This document shows positions 20,898 through 31,519 of a stretch of 64,000 nucleotides of DNA, one piece after another. Below the pieces are notes generated by a model. That model saw only the letters and a list, made by a program, of their open reading frames with translations, made no database searches and had not been told where the DNA came from. The position numbers and the translations under genes were made by a program. The stretch lies in contig NC_065881.2 in assembly GCF_932274485.2 (NCBI RefSeq), positions 47,750,702-47,814,701 of the forward strand, given 5' to 3'. The DNA comes from Patella vulgata (lineage: Eukaryota; Mollusca; Gastropoda; Patellidae). How positions within the stretch are numbered: position 1 is the stretch's first letter; each line of letters opens with the position of its first letter.

Positions 20898-21357
20898 GGT
20901 CTAAATATTAAGGTCACCTGCAGATTTCGTCATTTTCTTTCAGAGTTTATGATTATTAAAACCTGATCAAATCATTGTATATACTTCACAACAAGTAATC
21001 AATTTGTCTTAATTCTGACTAAAGTGGTTTACATGCTGTATTGAATGTTGTTACTAGCATTAAACTTTTATAATCCCTAACCAAGTTATGTCTTCTTTGG
21101 GTATATGTAATTAAAAGGTATCCCTGGTTGGTCAGCATTAACCAAGTATTGTTGTGTACATGTATATATTATTTTGTAATATTTTCATATTTTATCATTG
21201 CTTGATAATGACTAGAGAAGCCTAGTCGAAACGTCGCCCAGTTATAAGCAGTAATTGTATTCCATAGAATTGTGACCAGTTTATTGTGGGTTGGGGGTTA
21301 TCGCTAGCCCTGTTTACATCTTGACGAAATCTGCAGGTGGTCTTAATATTTAGATTT
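20898..21357. mobile_element. ~460-bp inverted-repeat element carrying a hammerhead-like core
   Basis: The termini are inverted copies of about 33 bp with two mismatches: TCTAAATATTAAGGTCACCT running into GCAGATTTCGTCA at the left, and TGACGAAATCTGCAGGTGGT running into CTTAATATTTAGA at the right. The interior holds no ORF. Near 21199-21235 it reads TTGATAATGACTAG, a six-base loop, then CTAGTCGAAACGTC. This stem followed by CGAAAC resembles a decayed hammerhead-ribozyme core. A diverged relative of this interior occurs at 53041-53125. Confidence 0.75.
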
Positions 21358-21521
21358 AGCCACAATAAAGGGAAAACGACACAAAAAGCGGGAGGAGACC
21401 TTCAATTTAGAAGACCCGTTCTCCAGTTATAGCCAATCATGAGATTATGGTTGTGAGTTTGTTTGCTGAGACCTACTGCACATAATCCAAACCCTCCATC
21501 ACCACCAATGAAGCAGTTTTA

Positions 21522-21832
21522 GAAATGAAATGAAATAGGGTTTAACGTCCCACTGTTCTGCTCCTATACTGGGCTAATGAAGACGGGCATACGCCATACA
21601 GTGTGCTGTGTGGGAAATTTTTCCAAGGCAGCGGCACTATGACCTACTCTTATATCGAATTCCAACTGTCAAGGGATCTTTTACGTGCACGTCAATGTAT
21701 ACACTAAACAGCTTTTCTTGTCAGACCCTCCATCCCGCACCACTGAAAAGGGGAACAACGTCGAAAATCCCGATGAACTTTCTCGGCCAATGCAGGGATC
21801 GAACATGCGAACGCCATGCTAGCGTGGCTCCA
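21522..21832 (-). mobile_element. S2 SINE, near full length
   Basis: A minus-strand copy. The tail GAAATGAAATGAAATAGGGT is at the left, then ACGTCCCACTGTTCTGCTCC, TAATGAAGACGGGCATACGC, TTTTACGTGCACGTCAATG and GCCAATGCAGGGATCGAAC toward the tRNA-like head at the right. The head itself is diverged. An 86-codon plus-strand frame here is a by-product of the SINE. Confidence 0.85.
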
Positions 21833-21888
21833 AACAGTTTTAGGACGCAGCACTTAATCAGACAATAGATCACACATACTCCTAAGTC

Positions 21889-21935
21889 GGGAATGAATGA
21901 ATGAAACGGGGTTTAACGTCCTATTTTTCTGAACG
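21889..21935 (-). mobile_element. S2 SINE 3'-end fragment
   Basis: GAATGAATGAAACGGGGTTT followed by AACGTCCTATTTTTCTGAAC is an S2 3' end cut to under 50 bp, a severely 5'-truncated insertion close to the preceding copy. Confidence 0.65.
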
Positions 21936-23478
21936 AACTAGTTTATTGATGATACTGTGTGCTTGTTGAGCCATTGTTCAGTTCAGCAATATTATATTTT
22001 GTAAGCTATACAACAAGGCTTACATGTGTATAATGAAGTGTGCTTTGAGATCGAATTTGTTTTACTACGCTAGGTGATTGTATATGGTAATTTATTTATA
22101 AAGTAAGATTGCTAATGAGTAGACTGCTTTATCCATTATTCAGCCATTCAATTTATCGCTGAAATCATTCTAGTAATTCACTTATTCTGTTTCTTTGAGT
22201 GCAATACGTTCTATTTAACAGGTTAAAGCAATTAGCTATTGTCAATAGATGTGGTGCTTGAACCAGAAACTAGAGATATCTGCATTTTTTTTAGTTTAAA
22301 GAGAAAATCCCACCTTCAACAGTAAACTAAATGTTAATGCAATTGGTTTGATATAATATTATACTTAATATAACAATAGATCAATAAATTAAAGCACTTG
22401 AATACTAAGACTAACTTACAAAAACATCGGGCCGAACTTGATTGGTGAGCTTTGAAATAAAAATGTTTGATAGTGCAGACAGGCCTTAAGAATAATACGC
22501 ACATTTGCGAATCTAAAATCTCTTTTTCGAGCATATTGTTTTGCCGTAGTAAGGTCTGTCTATTATGTATAGCAGTGATACAAGAGAAATTAATCATCCC
22601 GGAAGAAGAGAGATACTATGACGGATTTTACTAATCATCTCTTATCATTTACCAAATGCATATTAATGATTTATTTTTGCTGAATAATGCTGATGGAACA
22701 ATCTTTTTATCAGTCCAAATAGAAGATAAAACATTCTTATCATCATTAGTGACGACAGTACCAAGTCCAAGGTCGTATCTGTGTTCCATTGCTGTTAATG
22801 GAACTAGCTCGCCGACTTGAATACGTGATAACATTTCTCATATATTCAAGATGTCCGTGCAGCTAACATAATTAAAATAAATTTGTATAATATGAATTTT
22901 CCCCTTGTAAAGTATAGCATTTTTTCTTCTGCATTGTTATGTGTATCAAGTTCGATCTTCAGTATGTACATATGGCGGTCTGAACTATATAAATGACTTT
23001 AGACATATGATTGAGGGCACTAAAATTAAAGGCGAATGGTATAATGGTAATCTTAAGCCAGACATTGGATACTTAAAAATCAAGACGTAAAGCCATAAAT
23101 ATGTTTTAAAATATATTTGCTTTTGACATACCATTATAGAAAAGTAGTATTAAGACGTCTTAGATCACGACAGACACTGACGTTTTACAATTACGGACTC
23201 TCTTTGGCGTTCTAAAATTGGATAAGAGCTTTTTATGTTGCGTTTATGCACCGATTATGTGAAACTAAAACCGGCTTTATTTTGGTATCATTGGTAATTC
23301 GTACTATTAGCAACCTATCATGTTTTGTGAATAAAATCCGATTACCAAAGATATTGGTGGACATTTTGAATGGAGTGGCGAATATTACAGTTCTATGTGT
23401 TAGGAGTACAGTACAAGCCGGTGCAGAGCGTATTTGCGGGGATTTAACAAAGTACCTTGACCAGTCTGATCTATGATA
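21936..23478. other. Unannotated AT-rich DNA
   Basis: No gene or dispersed repeat was recognised; short ORFs only. Confidence 0.4.
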
Positions 23479-23881
23479 TCACCCTCTGTGGAAATGAAAT
23501 GAAATGAAATGGGGTTTAACGTCCTACTGTTCTTCTCCGAACTGGGCTAATGGAGACGGGCATACGCCATACAGTGTGGTATGAGGGAAATTTTGCCCGG
23601 ACAGCGGCAATACGGCCTACTCTTATATTGAATTCCAACTGTCAAGGGATCTTTTACGTGCACGTCAATGTGTACACGGGACCTCGGTTTGTCGTCCCAT
23701 CCGAACGACTAGTCAGCTGTCCTTGTCAGGCTGTCCATCCTGCATCACTGAGAAGGGAGGACCACGCCGGAAAATCTGAATGAACTTTCTCTGCCAATGC
23801 AGGGATCGAACATCTGACCTCGAGGCTAGCGAGCCAGCGTCTTACCCACTTAACCACCGTGATCCCTCACCCTCTGTGGAA
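23479..23881 (-). mobile_element. S2 SINE, full length, with 15-bp target-site duplication
   Basis: The SINE occupies 23494-23866 between two copies of TCACCCTCTGTGGAA (23479-23493 and 23867-23881). Read on the minus strand, it starts ATCACGGTGGTTAAGTGGG (A-box-like) and continues to a B-box-like GATGTTCGATCCC. Body landmarks are CCGAGGTCCCGTGTACACA and GCCCGTCTCCATTAGCCCAG, and the end is GGACGTTAAACCCCATTTC plus ATTTC repeats. It is the best S2 reference in the window and evidently young. Confidence 0.9.
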
Positions 23882-23961
23882 GCGAACGATAAGCCACACG
23901 AAAGAACAAACGAACGACCTTAATTAAATAGTTGGTTCATTTCTAAAATTAATATAAAGGT

Positions 23962-24699
23962 TTAAAGGACAATATTGGTGTCAGTCATTATTACATATGT
24001 GATAGAACTAATTAAACACGTTCCAAATATAATTTTATCACAGAGATCATTGCTACGATAGCTGAGTAATACAGGTTTCCTGAATCGGAAATGACGAACG
24101 CCAAAGGAAAACACGAGCCATCCCTCTATATAACTGACTGAAGTGACGAGTGATAACAGATACATGGGCGAATTTCTGCTCACGAATAATTCCTTCCAAG
24201 AACAAAAGTTGTTGTGTGAGACTGTGAGAGGATATCTGACAATTCATAAAAAGAATTGACGGCCACTAGATAAGAGACCACGAAAGAAAAACAGAAAAAG
24301 TCCGTGCATTAACCATGTTTTTATAAGGTATAGAATGGATATAAACAAGGGAATGTACGGACTATTTCTTTTTTATCTCGTGTTCTCTTATCTAATGACA
24401 TTCAATTACTTTATTGAATTGTCAGGTATCTTCTTACAGTCCCATATAACAACTTTTGGTCTTGGAAGGAATTATTAGTGAGCAGAAATTCGGCCGTGTA
24501 TCTGTTATCACTCGTCACGTCAGTCAGTTATATAGAGGGATGGCTCGTGTCTTCCTTTGGCGTTCGTCACTTCCGATTTAGGAAACCTGTATTACTCAGC
24601 TATCGTAGCAATGATCTCTGTGATAAAATTATATTTGGAACGTGTTTAATTAGTTCTATCACATATGTGATAATGACTGGCACCAATATTGTCCTTTAA
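23962..24699. mobile_element. 738-bp fold-back element with ~350-bp arms and TTAA flanks
   Basis: Left (from 23962) and right (to 24699) arms are inverted copies at roughly 92% by eye, meeting at a central loop of about 40 bp near 24312-24349. The ends read TTAA|AGGACAATATTGGTG and CACCAATATTGTCCT|TTAA, suggesting TTAA target duplication. Each arm holds the same 73-codon frame (24183-23962 minus, 24478-24699 plus), as expected from the symmetry; nothing in it is recognised. Non-autonomous, with no transposase. Confidence 0.85.
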
Positions 24700-25029
24700 T
24701 AATATTGAAATACCCGAGCCATATTATCACTTTCATCAAGAAAATGTCTTATTCGAAATATACACAAACTCACCTATAATCCAACTATTGTCCGACGGTA
24801 TTTTTACAGTGTATATATCTCAGTGATGAATTTTCGAATTTGTCTCTGATTTTGCAACGAAATAATAGTAGCGATGTAGCACGTCCTTAACACTCCACTA
24901 AGGAAATAAATTTGATTAATTTTGAATCCTACTTTACTCAAAAATAGACTTTTACATAGGATACAATGGATAAGTGCCTTACGAACAACCGGAATCTTCC
25001 TGTAACTCACCAATTGGAAGTTCAGTAGG
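24700..25029. other. Unannotated DNA
   Basis: No gene or repeat was recognised. Confidence 0.4.
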
Positions 25030-25332
25030 CTATACTATATACCGGAAAACACCGGAAAACACTAAATATCGGAAAATACACTAAATACCGGAAAACACCC
25101 TAAATAGGTAACCCGGAGAAGGAATATACTAACCCTAACCCTAACTCTAACCCAGGCACACAGAGGACCAGGCTCTGGGTTACCTATTTAGGGTGCAAGT
25201 CTCCGGGTTACCTATTTAGGGCATTTTCCGGTATTTAGTGTGTTTTAGGGTATTTAGTGGTTTTCCGGTATTCAGTATAACGTGGTGTTTTCCGGTAGTT
25301 TTCGGTAGTTTTCCGGTATTTTCCGGTATAGC
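25030..25332. repeat. CCGGAAAA-type repeat fold-back with telomere-like core
   Basis: The left side is built of units such as ACCGGAAAACACTAAATA; the right side holds their inverses (TTTTCCGGTATTTAGTG). Inside these, CCCTAAATAGGTAACCCGGA (from about 25089) is inverted at about 25201-25221, and GGTTACCTATTTAGGG also occurs twice in direct orientation (about 25178 and 25206). At 25133-25154 lies CTAACCCTAACCCTAACTCT, a short telomere-like run. The region is not coding; a 90-codon minus-strand frame runs through the repeats. Confidence 0.8.
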
Positions 25333-26533
25333 AACACTAGGGCTGTTCCGAGGCTGAAATTTGGTGTATCGAGGTAGCTCGGACCGGGAAGTAACATAGG
25401 CCTGGTTGCGATGGACTACCACTTCTGGTTTCTGAGTTGCGAAAACTACTTCTGGTTTCATGAAACTCGGAATAACCGAGCGCCGCACGAATTGGCCCCC
25501 TATTAATTTTGAGGAGTCATTTATTTTAATTAATTACCTATTTTGATTTACAAAACAAAAAAAAAGCAATTAATTTTTTAGAAATTTTAGCACCATATAG
25601 GAAAAAGATGATTTCCATTAGCTATATCTTTTGTTCTAATTACCAAGTCTTGCATAACTTATTTTCTAGTGTTCTGAGCAACCTTTTAATTCATCGTGGC
25701 ATGCGTCACGAGGTTTTCACTTTTTGTAGAACCCCTTGGCGATTGTCTCTAACAAAATGGTGTCGGTTCTTTGTATTGGGATAGTTTGCCACTAGAACAC
25801 ATTACTTATAAACTTCGATTAATTACACATTAATTACTTGCTTGTAGAAACAGAACTGAGGTATATCATTAAATATTGATGACGTTTAATTGTTATGTAC
25901 ACTCAAACACAATGACGTTGATTTGATTAATAGAGATGCGCATGGGCTGACTCCGAGACACGAAATATAGGAGAAATTATCATCAATATTTTTTTTTAAT
26001 TAAAATATGCTGCGCCATCAATAGATGGATTATTGCTTGTCACATTTTGTAATGAAAATATATAATTTCATCAGATCATTGCCATTACCAAATTAATGTT
26101 TCACAGTGGCCCTAAAAACCCCGGATGATATATCATTATTGAAATAAGATACATTTATTGGTCTATAAAAATAGGTTCTGATTGCAAGTACTGTAATTCG
26201 ATTAAGAAAAAATATCACGCTTAGTTGAAATTAGAGGTACCCTTCGCCAAGTGAATTCGAATAACCACACGAATAACTCAATGGGGTAACCATGGGTTTG
26301 TTGAGGGGGTTTTCTGTATCTTTTATAGGGTGCGATAGGAGCATATTTGGGAAATCGAGTGACGGTTGTCCCAACACCCTAGCAAGCATAGCTACAAACT
26401 TCAGTACAAGACTTCGCAAATTAGAACCAAAACAATATTGTTAGTCTAAAATTCATTGTGAATACATTATGTTTGTAGTTTTCAGTCTTACATAAATTTC
26501 TTTAGATCATAATACCTGTCATTAAGTCAAGTA
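25333..26533. other. Unannotated AT-rich DNA
   Basis: No gene or repeat with definable ends was recognised. Confidence 0.4.
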
Positions 26534-26621
26534 CCGTGAAATAAAAAATGTACCATATGTTAGTGAATGACGTAGTTTGTGTTGAATGGTGTTATTCCCC
26601 CCTCTCTCTCTCTCTCTCTCT
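26534..26621 (+). mobile_element. S1 SINE 3'-end fragment with TC tail
   Basis: Contains an ACCATATGTTAGTG...GACGTAGTTTGTGTTGA block and then a (CT)n run. Only the last ~90 bp of an S1 copy remain, and the conserved GTTAAACCCC part is degraded. Confidence 0.65.
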
Positions 26622-27441
26622 GACAAGTAGGCATCACAGCAGAATGTCGGTTAGTCTAAAATAGCACCTTTCACGTGTAGCCTTAAAAGTGAACCTACTC
26701 AGAACTCCACAAGTAAGACATGTGTCATTCACCATGTCATTTGCAATGTAACTCCAGTCAGTGACATGTTGCTGTCTCTGACACGCTTATCAAATCCGAA
26801 GAGGCACTGTCGATGGGAAATTACCATTGAAATAGAATTATTGTTTTATTGATGTACATACGAATTGTTGGATATTTTTGTTATAAATATAGCCCCAAAG
26901 AATCCTACAAATAACAATTAATGAAACACCCCATAACAAACGCGTGGAACTTGAAACGAACCAATAAATATGCATTAAACTAAAACCCAACCATGAAATA
27001 AGTTCCAAATATTGCGAATTAACTTCACGCTCAAAGCCGTATTGAAATTACTTAAAACGGATGGGTTTGTATAATTCTATAGAGACCAAAAATATCTTCT
27101 ATTCAAGCAATCGTTCAGCTCACTAAAGCCGTCTTCAGCAAAAATTGCAATCACTATGGTTTCCGCGGTTGTTTCATTCAAGCCAACGCTTTGCATATTA
27201 ACTGTGCATCAAATGTTAACATGATGTTATCCTTTCCTTCCTATACAATAAAGCTGATGTTTTGTGGCCTTTTAAGAATTAAATACTAGTAATGGTGTAG
27301 TTCGTATAGGAATGAAAATGAGACTTTGCTCAAACTATTAATTCCTAACTCACTATGACTATAATAGAAGTGGTAGAACACTCCGTCTTCAACAGCATTT
27401 GAAATTCAAGAGCTAATAGACGATTTGAAAAGAAAATACCG
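26622..27441. other. Unannotated AT-rich DNA
   Basis: Nothing recognised. Confidence 0.4.
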
Positions 27442-27651
27442 CACTGTATCATTAAGTCTGTCATTGAGTCAACTGGAGTAGGGTTGCCTGTCCAACCCCG
27501 TGGGTTTTCTCCGGGTCCTCCGGTTCCCTCCCACTGCTAAAGACCCCTACGCGCATGCGAATTATTGAAATAAAATTAAACCATATGTTAGTCCCGAAAT
27601 GACCTATTTTGTGTCGAGTGGACGTTAAACCCCATTTCTCTCTCTCTCTCT
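27442..27651 (+). mobile_element. S1 SINE, 5'-truncated with an internal deletion
   Basis: Starts at GCACTGTATCATTAAGTCTG. It lacks the stretch containing the B box and the GTACGTGACAAGG block, then continues with GGGTTTTCTCCGGGTCCTCC and ends GTTAAACCCCATTTC plus a TC tail. Confidence 0.85.
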
Positions 27652-29671
27652 ACCCATAACTCGCAGATAGAGTTTACTGATGGAACACACATCATATGGC
27701 TCTCCTACAAATCAATGGGGTCTACTCAGTCCAGATGGTGTCACTCGAACCTTGGCGGTCTCTCCAACAAATCTACATGATCCTGCTCTCTAAGAATCTA
27801 GCGACTGTCTCCTGGTCGCCCAGAGCTCTGATGGTTTTCTATCCTTGGGTTTCAGCTTTAAATTATCTAATTGGTCAAATAGACGTAATTGGTTATAATG
27901 CTTGGTTACTAAGCCAAATTATGCAATAGTAATTTTCCTATCATAAGTGATCTGGTGATATTTTGTTTTCACACAGAACCAGCTATGTTTATCAATTATA
28001 AATCTTTTTATGTGTCAACCCATCAATCATTCATTTAAGTACGTTAGATGTATATGCCTTGTCTATAAATATGGGACCAATAACCAGCCAAGGACATAAT
28101 ATTAATATAATGCTATTATTAATTTGAAGTGCAAAAATTCTACCAATCTTATTACATTGTATGACGGTATGTAGCTATCGGTTTACTTATTAGGAAAACT
28201 TGCCGCTGTTAGAAAGAAGTTCTCTAAATGGTGTCGTCCACAGAGTGTGCAAAGTTTTCAATGCAAAGTTGTCCTTTGTTTAAGGAAAATCGAATGCACT
28301 TAAAAGAAAAACAGCTCCATACATTGTAAGCTTTGTATGATAAAATAATCTTCACAGGCCTCTTCATGGGCGCAGCCATTTTTAATTCGGGAACTTAAAA
28401 GTAGTTCCAATACCGGAATTCGTCATGTAGTCGAGGTTTACAGAGTGTTTCTTGGACACACGATTTTTGATAATATGATTATAGATAAAGTTGCGACAAC
28501 TGTCAAGCCAGAAATTTCATATGACGTCATCTTTGGTCCCAAGTATTTGTACCTACTCACTATCTATTCTATGCCCTATTATACTGTTGTGTTGAAGTTG
28601 GCTGCCCCGACAGGGATGTGGATAGATATGTCATACGCTTTTAAAAATCAGATTTTTTGTGCAGATGGGTAAAGTGAAAAATCAAAATTTAAATAATAAT
28701 TTGGGATATAAAACCTTTTTGCTGTCTAGCCGGCAAAATCAGTGCCTGAAATTCCACGATTTTTTGGTCTGGAGCCATTCCGGATTGTGTGTTAGTTTTT
28801 GGTCATCGATCATTAGTGTAATTTAAATAAAGGGTGTCTATCGTGACATGTATTTCGGGCATATATTTCGTCAGTGTCATGTGATACGAGATATCGCTCT
28901 CCGAAACTTCCTGGTTGCTTTTGCAATTTGGTTGGGGTAAGACGTTATCACTCCCGCCTATGTGTAAATAATAATATTAATTTGTCTAATATATAAACCG
29001 CACAAATTTAACAGATACAAATAATGTACATGTTATTCCACAGGTAGACAGACATTGAAGGGACCCAGTGAAGGGGACGCAGTTGGTTTAGAGTTTGTCT
29101 GACTCCTTTGTGTATTTGCACCACATATCCAATGAAAAGAATCACGTTGTTCTAATCCTCAACCAGTATCAAACATAACGTGTCTGAGATTTGTTGCAAA
29201 TCGCCTCGAGCATGTTCCACACATCTCAACATTTATCGGCTTTATGTTCAATCTATAAAAGCCTAAATTCCTACAAAAAGTTTTGTTTAGTCAAGTGAAA
29301 CAAGGAAAATCATAGGCTAAATGGAACAATAGAACAAGCACACCTTAATGTCGACAAATACGTAAAACTATGATTTAAGCGAAAGGTCCTATATATGCCA
29401 CATAGATAAATAATATCTACATTCAAGTTAAGCGAACTGTATCTATTCATTTTAAGTCTTGCGTCGGGCTGAATAAAGTATGTGAATTATTGTCATTAAA
29501 ACATCTATTGGTGGTTAACATTGTGTACCTAGAATTTTCAGCACCAAGTCTCTTGCATCCAGATATTTTAAGCGCGTTAACAATATTCATTTAGGAGAAA
29601 CTATGTCATTTCCGGTTTAACATATCTTAAAAATCATATCCATTTGACGATCGACCTCCTATTTACAAACT
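27652..29671. other. Unannotated AT-rich DNA
   Basis: No repeat family is recognised. A 77-codon frame at 27696-27929 and a 75-codon frame at 28445-28672 match nothing I know. Confidence 0.4.
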
Positions 29672-29880
29672 TATGGTTTATCCCAACTACAGTGTAAACA
29701 TGGTTTACCTTGTATCTGATCTACAAGGTACATCATGTTTTAGAGACTACAGGGTAGATTATGGATTAGAGACTCTATCTGAACTACAGGGTACATCGAA
29801 CTGACTCTATCCGAACTGCAGCGTACATGATTGTTTAGAGAGACTACCCGAACTACAGGGTACATTATGGTTTAGATATC
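29672..29880. repeat. Degenerate minisatellite, ~45-50-bp period
   Basis: Four to five imperfect units are seen, each containing a GAACTACAGGGTACAT-type core preceded by GTTTAGAGACT/CTATC. Clear cores lie near 29702, 29750, 29781, 29816 and 29853. No ORF. Confidence 0.7.
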
Positions 29881-30400
29881 CTCGAACCCCGGTCGGTCCC
29901 TGGTAGCATCAAGGTCGATAGTTACCACGGGTTTATTTCTATCTGTTATTCATTTCACGACAGGCCCTTGTGATTGCCACAACAAGATATTAGGGGACCG
30001 ACGGTCCCTAAACTAGGCCTCGCTGGGGTTCCCACTCTATTGGGGGTCCGGTGAGATTCTCTCCCTTCTTTTATAAAACTGATCGTAAAAATGTTTTCTG
30101 TAATTTGTCCCGGTGTTTCTAGCTTACGCAAAATTTGATATGTGACAATCCTATCTGAAATTAAGTTTTGAACCCATTATTGAATTCAGTAACCGTAAAC
30201 ACCACCTTACAAGCAATATCCACAAGGACATGCATCGCCATTTTTGTCTTTTTATATTTACAACATCTGGACCATTCATAATTAGTTGTTTTGTTTTTTT
30301 AAATAGAACCCAACAACCACCAAACCCATATATACGGCATATAACAAGACATAACCAACGGAAAAAAAGACGATTAATTAAAATTCCACCGTTTTGGATT
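29881..30400. other. Unannotated DNA, locally GC-richer
   Basis: Contains a small palindrome GGGACCGACGGTCCC near 29995. No gene was recognised. Confidence 0.35.
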
Positions 30401-30844
30401 TCATTTTCCCGGCCATTTTAAATTTCTACAATCAAGAATTCTCGAAATTAAATTTTTGAGATCATCGCTTGCCAAATTAATGTGCCTTGGTCGATTTTGA
30501 GTATGATTTTGTCTGACATATTTATTAATCATTGATCCAAACTGCATTGGTTTCTTTTGCAATTTGTTAAATTGTAGCCCGTAAAACGTTATACCAAGAA
30601 AAAAATAAAACTTTTTGTTAAGTAAAGTTATATGACGCAGTGACGTCATAGTTTTTATGGTGCCGAAGTAGGGACCCAAAATGACGCCTTTAAATGAGTT
30701 GTCGTAACTTTCCCTATACAGGGCTTTGGTTTTTGGTCCATATTGGTTTCTTTTTTCAAATTTTTCGTAGAAAGCCTTATGCTTTAGGCATGACATTTGA
30801 TACATAAGTGTTCCTTGGACATTCGATTGTTTGTATGACGTCAA
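30401..30844 (-). CDS. Unrecognised 147-codon frame overlapping a repeat cluster (doubtful)
   Basis: The longest unassigned open frame in the middle of the window, with a basic C-terminus (NRPRHINLASDDLKNLISR then ILDCRNLKWPGK). It matches no family I recognise. Its N-terminal half lies in the degenerate repeats of 30620-31045, so it may be repeat-derived. It could instead be a remnant of a mobile-element protein. Confidence 0.2.
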   Translation of the reverse strand: MTSYKQSNVQGTLMYQMSCLKHKAFYEKFEKRNQYGPKTKALYRESYDNSFKGVILGPYFGTIKTMTSLRHITLLNKKFYFFLGITFYGLQFNKLQKKPMQFGSMINKYVRQNHTQNRPRHINLASDDLKNLISRILDCRNLKWPGK

Positions 30845-31045
30845 AATCCCAAGACGGCGGCTATGACGTAATGTTCTTTTTTTGGTCCATATAAGGTTTT
30901 TGTTTTAATTCTTCGTAAAAAGCCTAATACGACCGACATGACCCTTGGAATGAGTGTTCCTTGGACATTCGAATTTAAAACTCCAAATGGCGGCTATGGC
31001 GTCTTGTTCGGTTCCTGGTCCATATTCTTTTTATTTTTCATTCTT
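30620..31045. repeat. Three degenerate ~150-bp direct repeats
   Basis: GTTCCTTGGACATTCGA occurs at about 30807 and 30956, TTGGTCCATAT at about 30734, 30884 and 31017, CGGCTATG(A/G)CGT at about 30858 and 30992, and TTCGTA(G/A)AAAGCCT at about 30765 and 30912. Spacing is 130-150 bp. The common order shows tandem duplication followed by divergence. Confidence 0.7.
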
Positions 31046-31327
31046 TTGATTAAGTCCATGGATATAATTCGACACAAGAATATGAAAACAAACACCCAAA
31101 ACAATTCGATCTTAAGGGGGATGCCAAGAAATAGCTGACAAATATTTCTCTAAATTCATTGAAAATCTTGTAGATATGACATGCTAACATTTTTGCAATG
31201 CTTGTGTTCGCCATCCGAACAGTCCTAGCGAAATATTTGAATTGTAAAGTACGATAATATAAATAATATGTAGAATTGTAATATATATATCCAATAAAAA
31301 CAATATTATGAATTGAACAACTATATC

Positions 31328-31519
31328 ATTATTCACTGTTTAATCACTGTCTAATATTTTCCGTCACAAGGGCATAATCAGGACATAACAATATTAACAA
31401 TCAGGACATAACATAATAATATTAACACTATTGTTAATATTATTGTCATGTTATGTACTGATGATGCCCCTGTGGCGGAAAATATAAGACAGTGATTAAA
31501 CAATTAAACAATTAATAAT
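31328..31519. repeat. ~190-bp hairpin with hammerhead-like cores in both arms
   Basis: The left arm (TTCACTGTTTAATCACTGTC through AGGACATAAC) and right arm (GTTATGTACTGATGATGCCC through GACAGTGATTAAAC) are inverted copies. The centre (about 31411-31445) is a nearly perfect AT-rich palindrome. In the right arm CTGATGA is followed by a 4-bp stem with 5-base loop (TGCC/GGCG) and GAAAA, matching the hammerhead-ribozyme core layout. The left arm read in reverse has CTGATTA. Stems I and III are not convincing. Confidence 0.65.

Noticed and set aside
24478-24699. 73-codon ORF, repeated on the other strand, as a conserved small protein
   Set aside because: The second copy is the inverted arm of the same fold-back element, so the similarity is structural, not independent conservation.
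25133-25154. True chromosome end
   Set aside because: Only about three telomere-like units, imperfect, in the middle of ordinary sequence on both sides.
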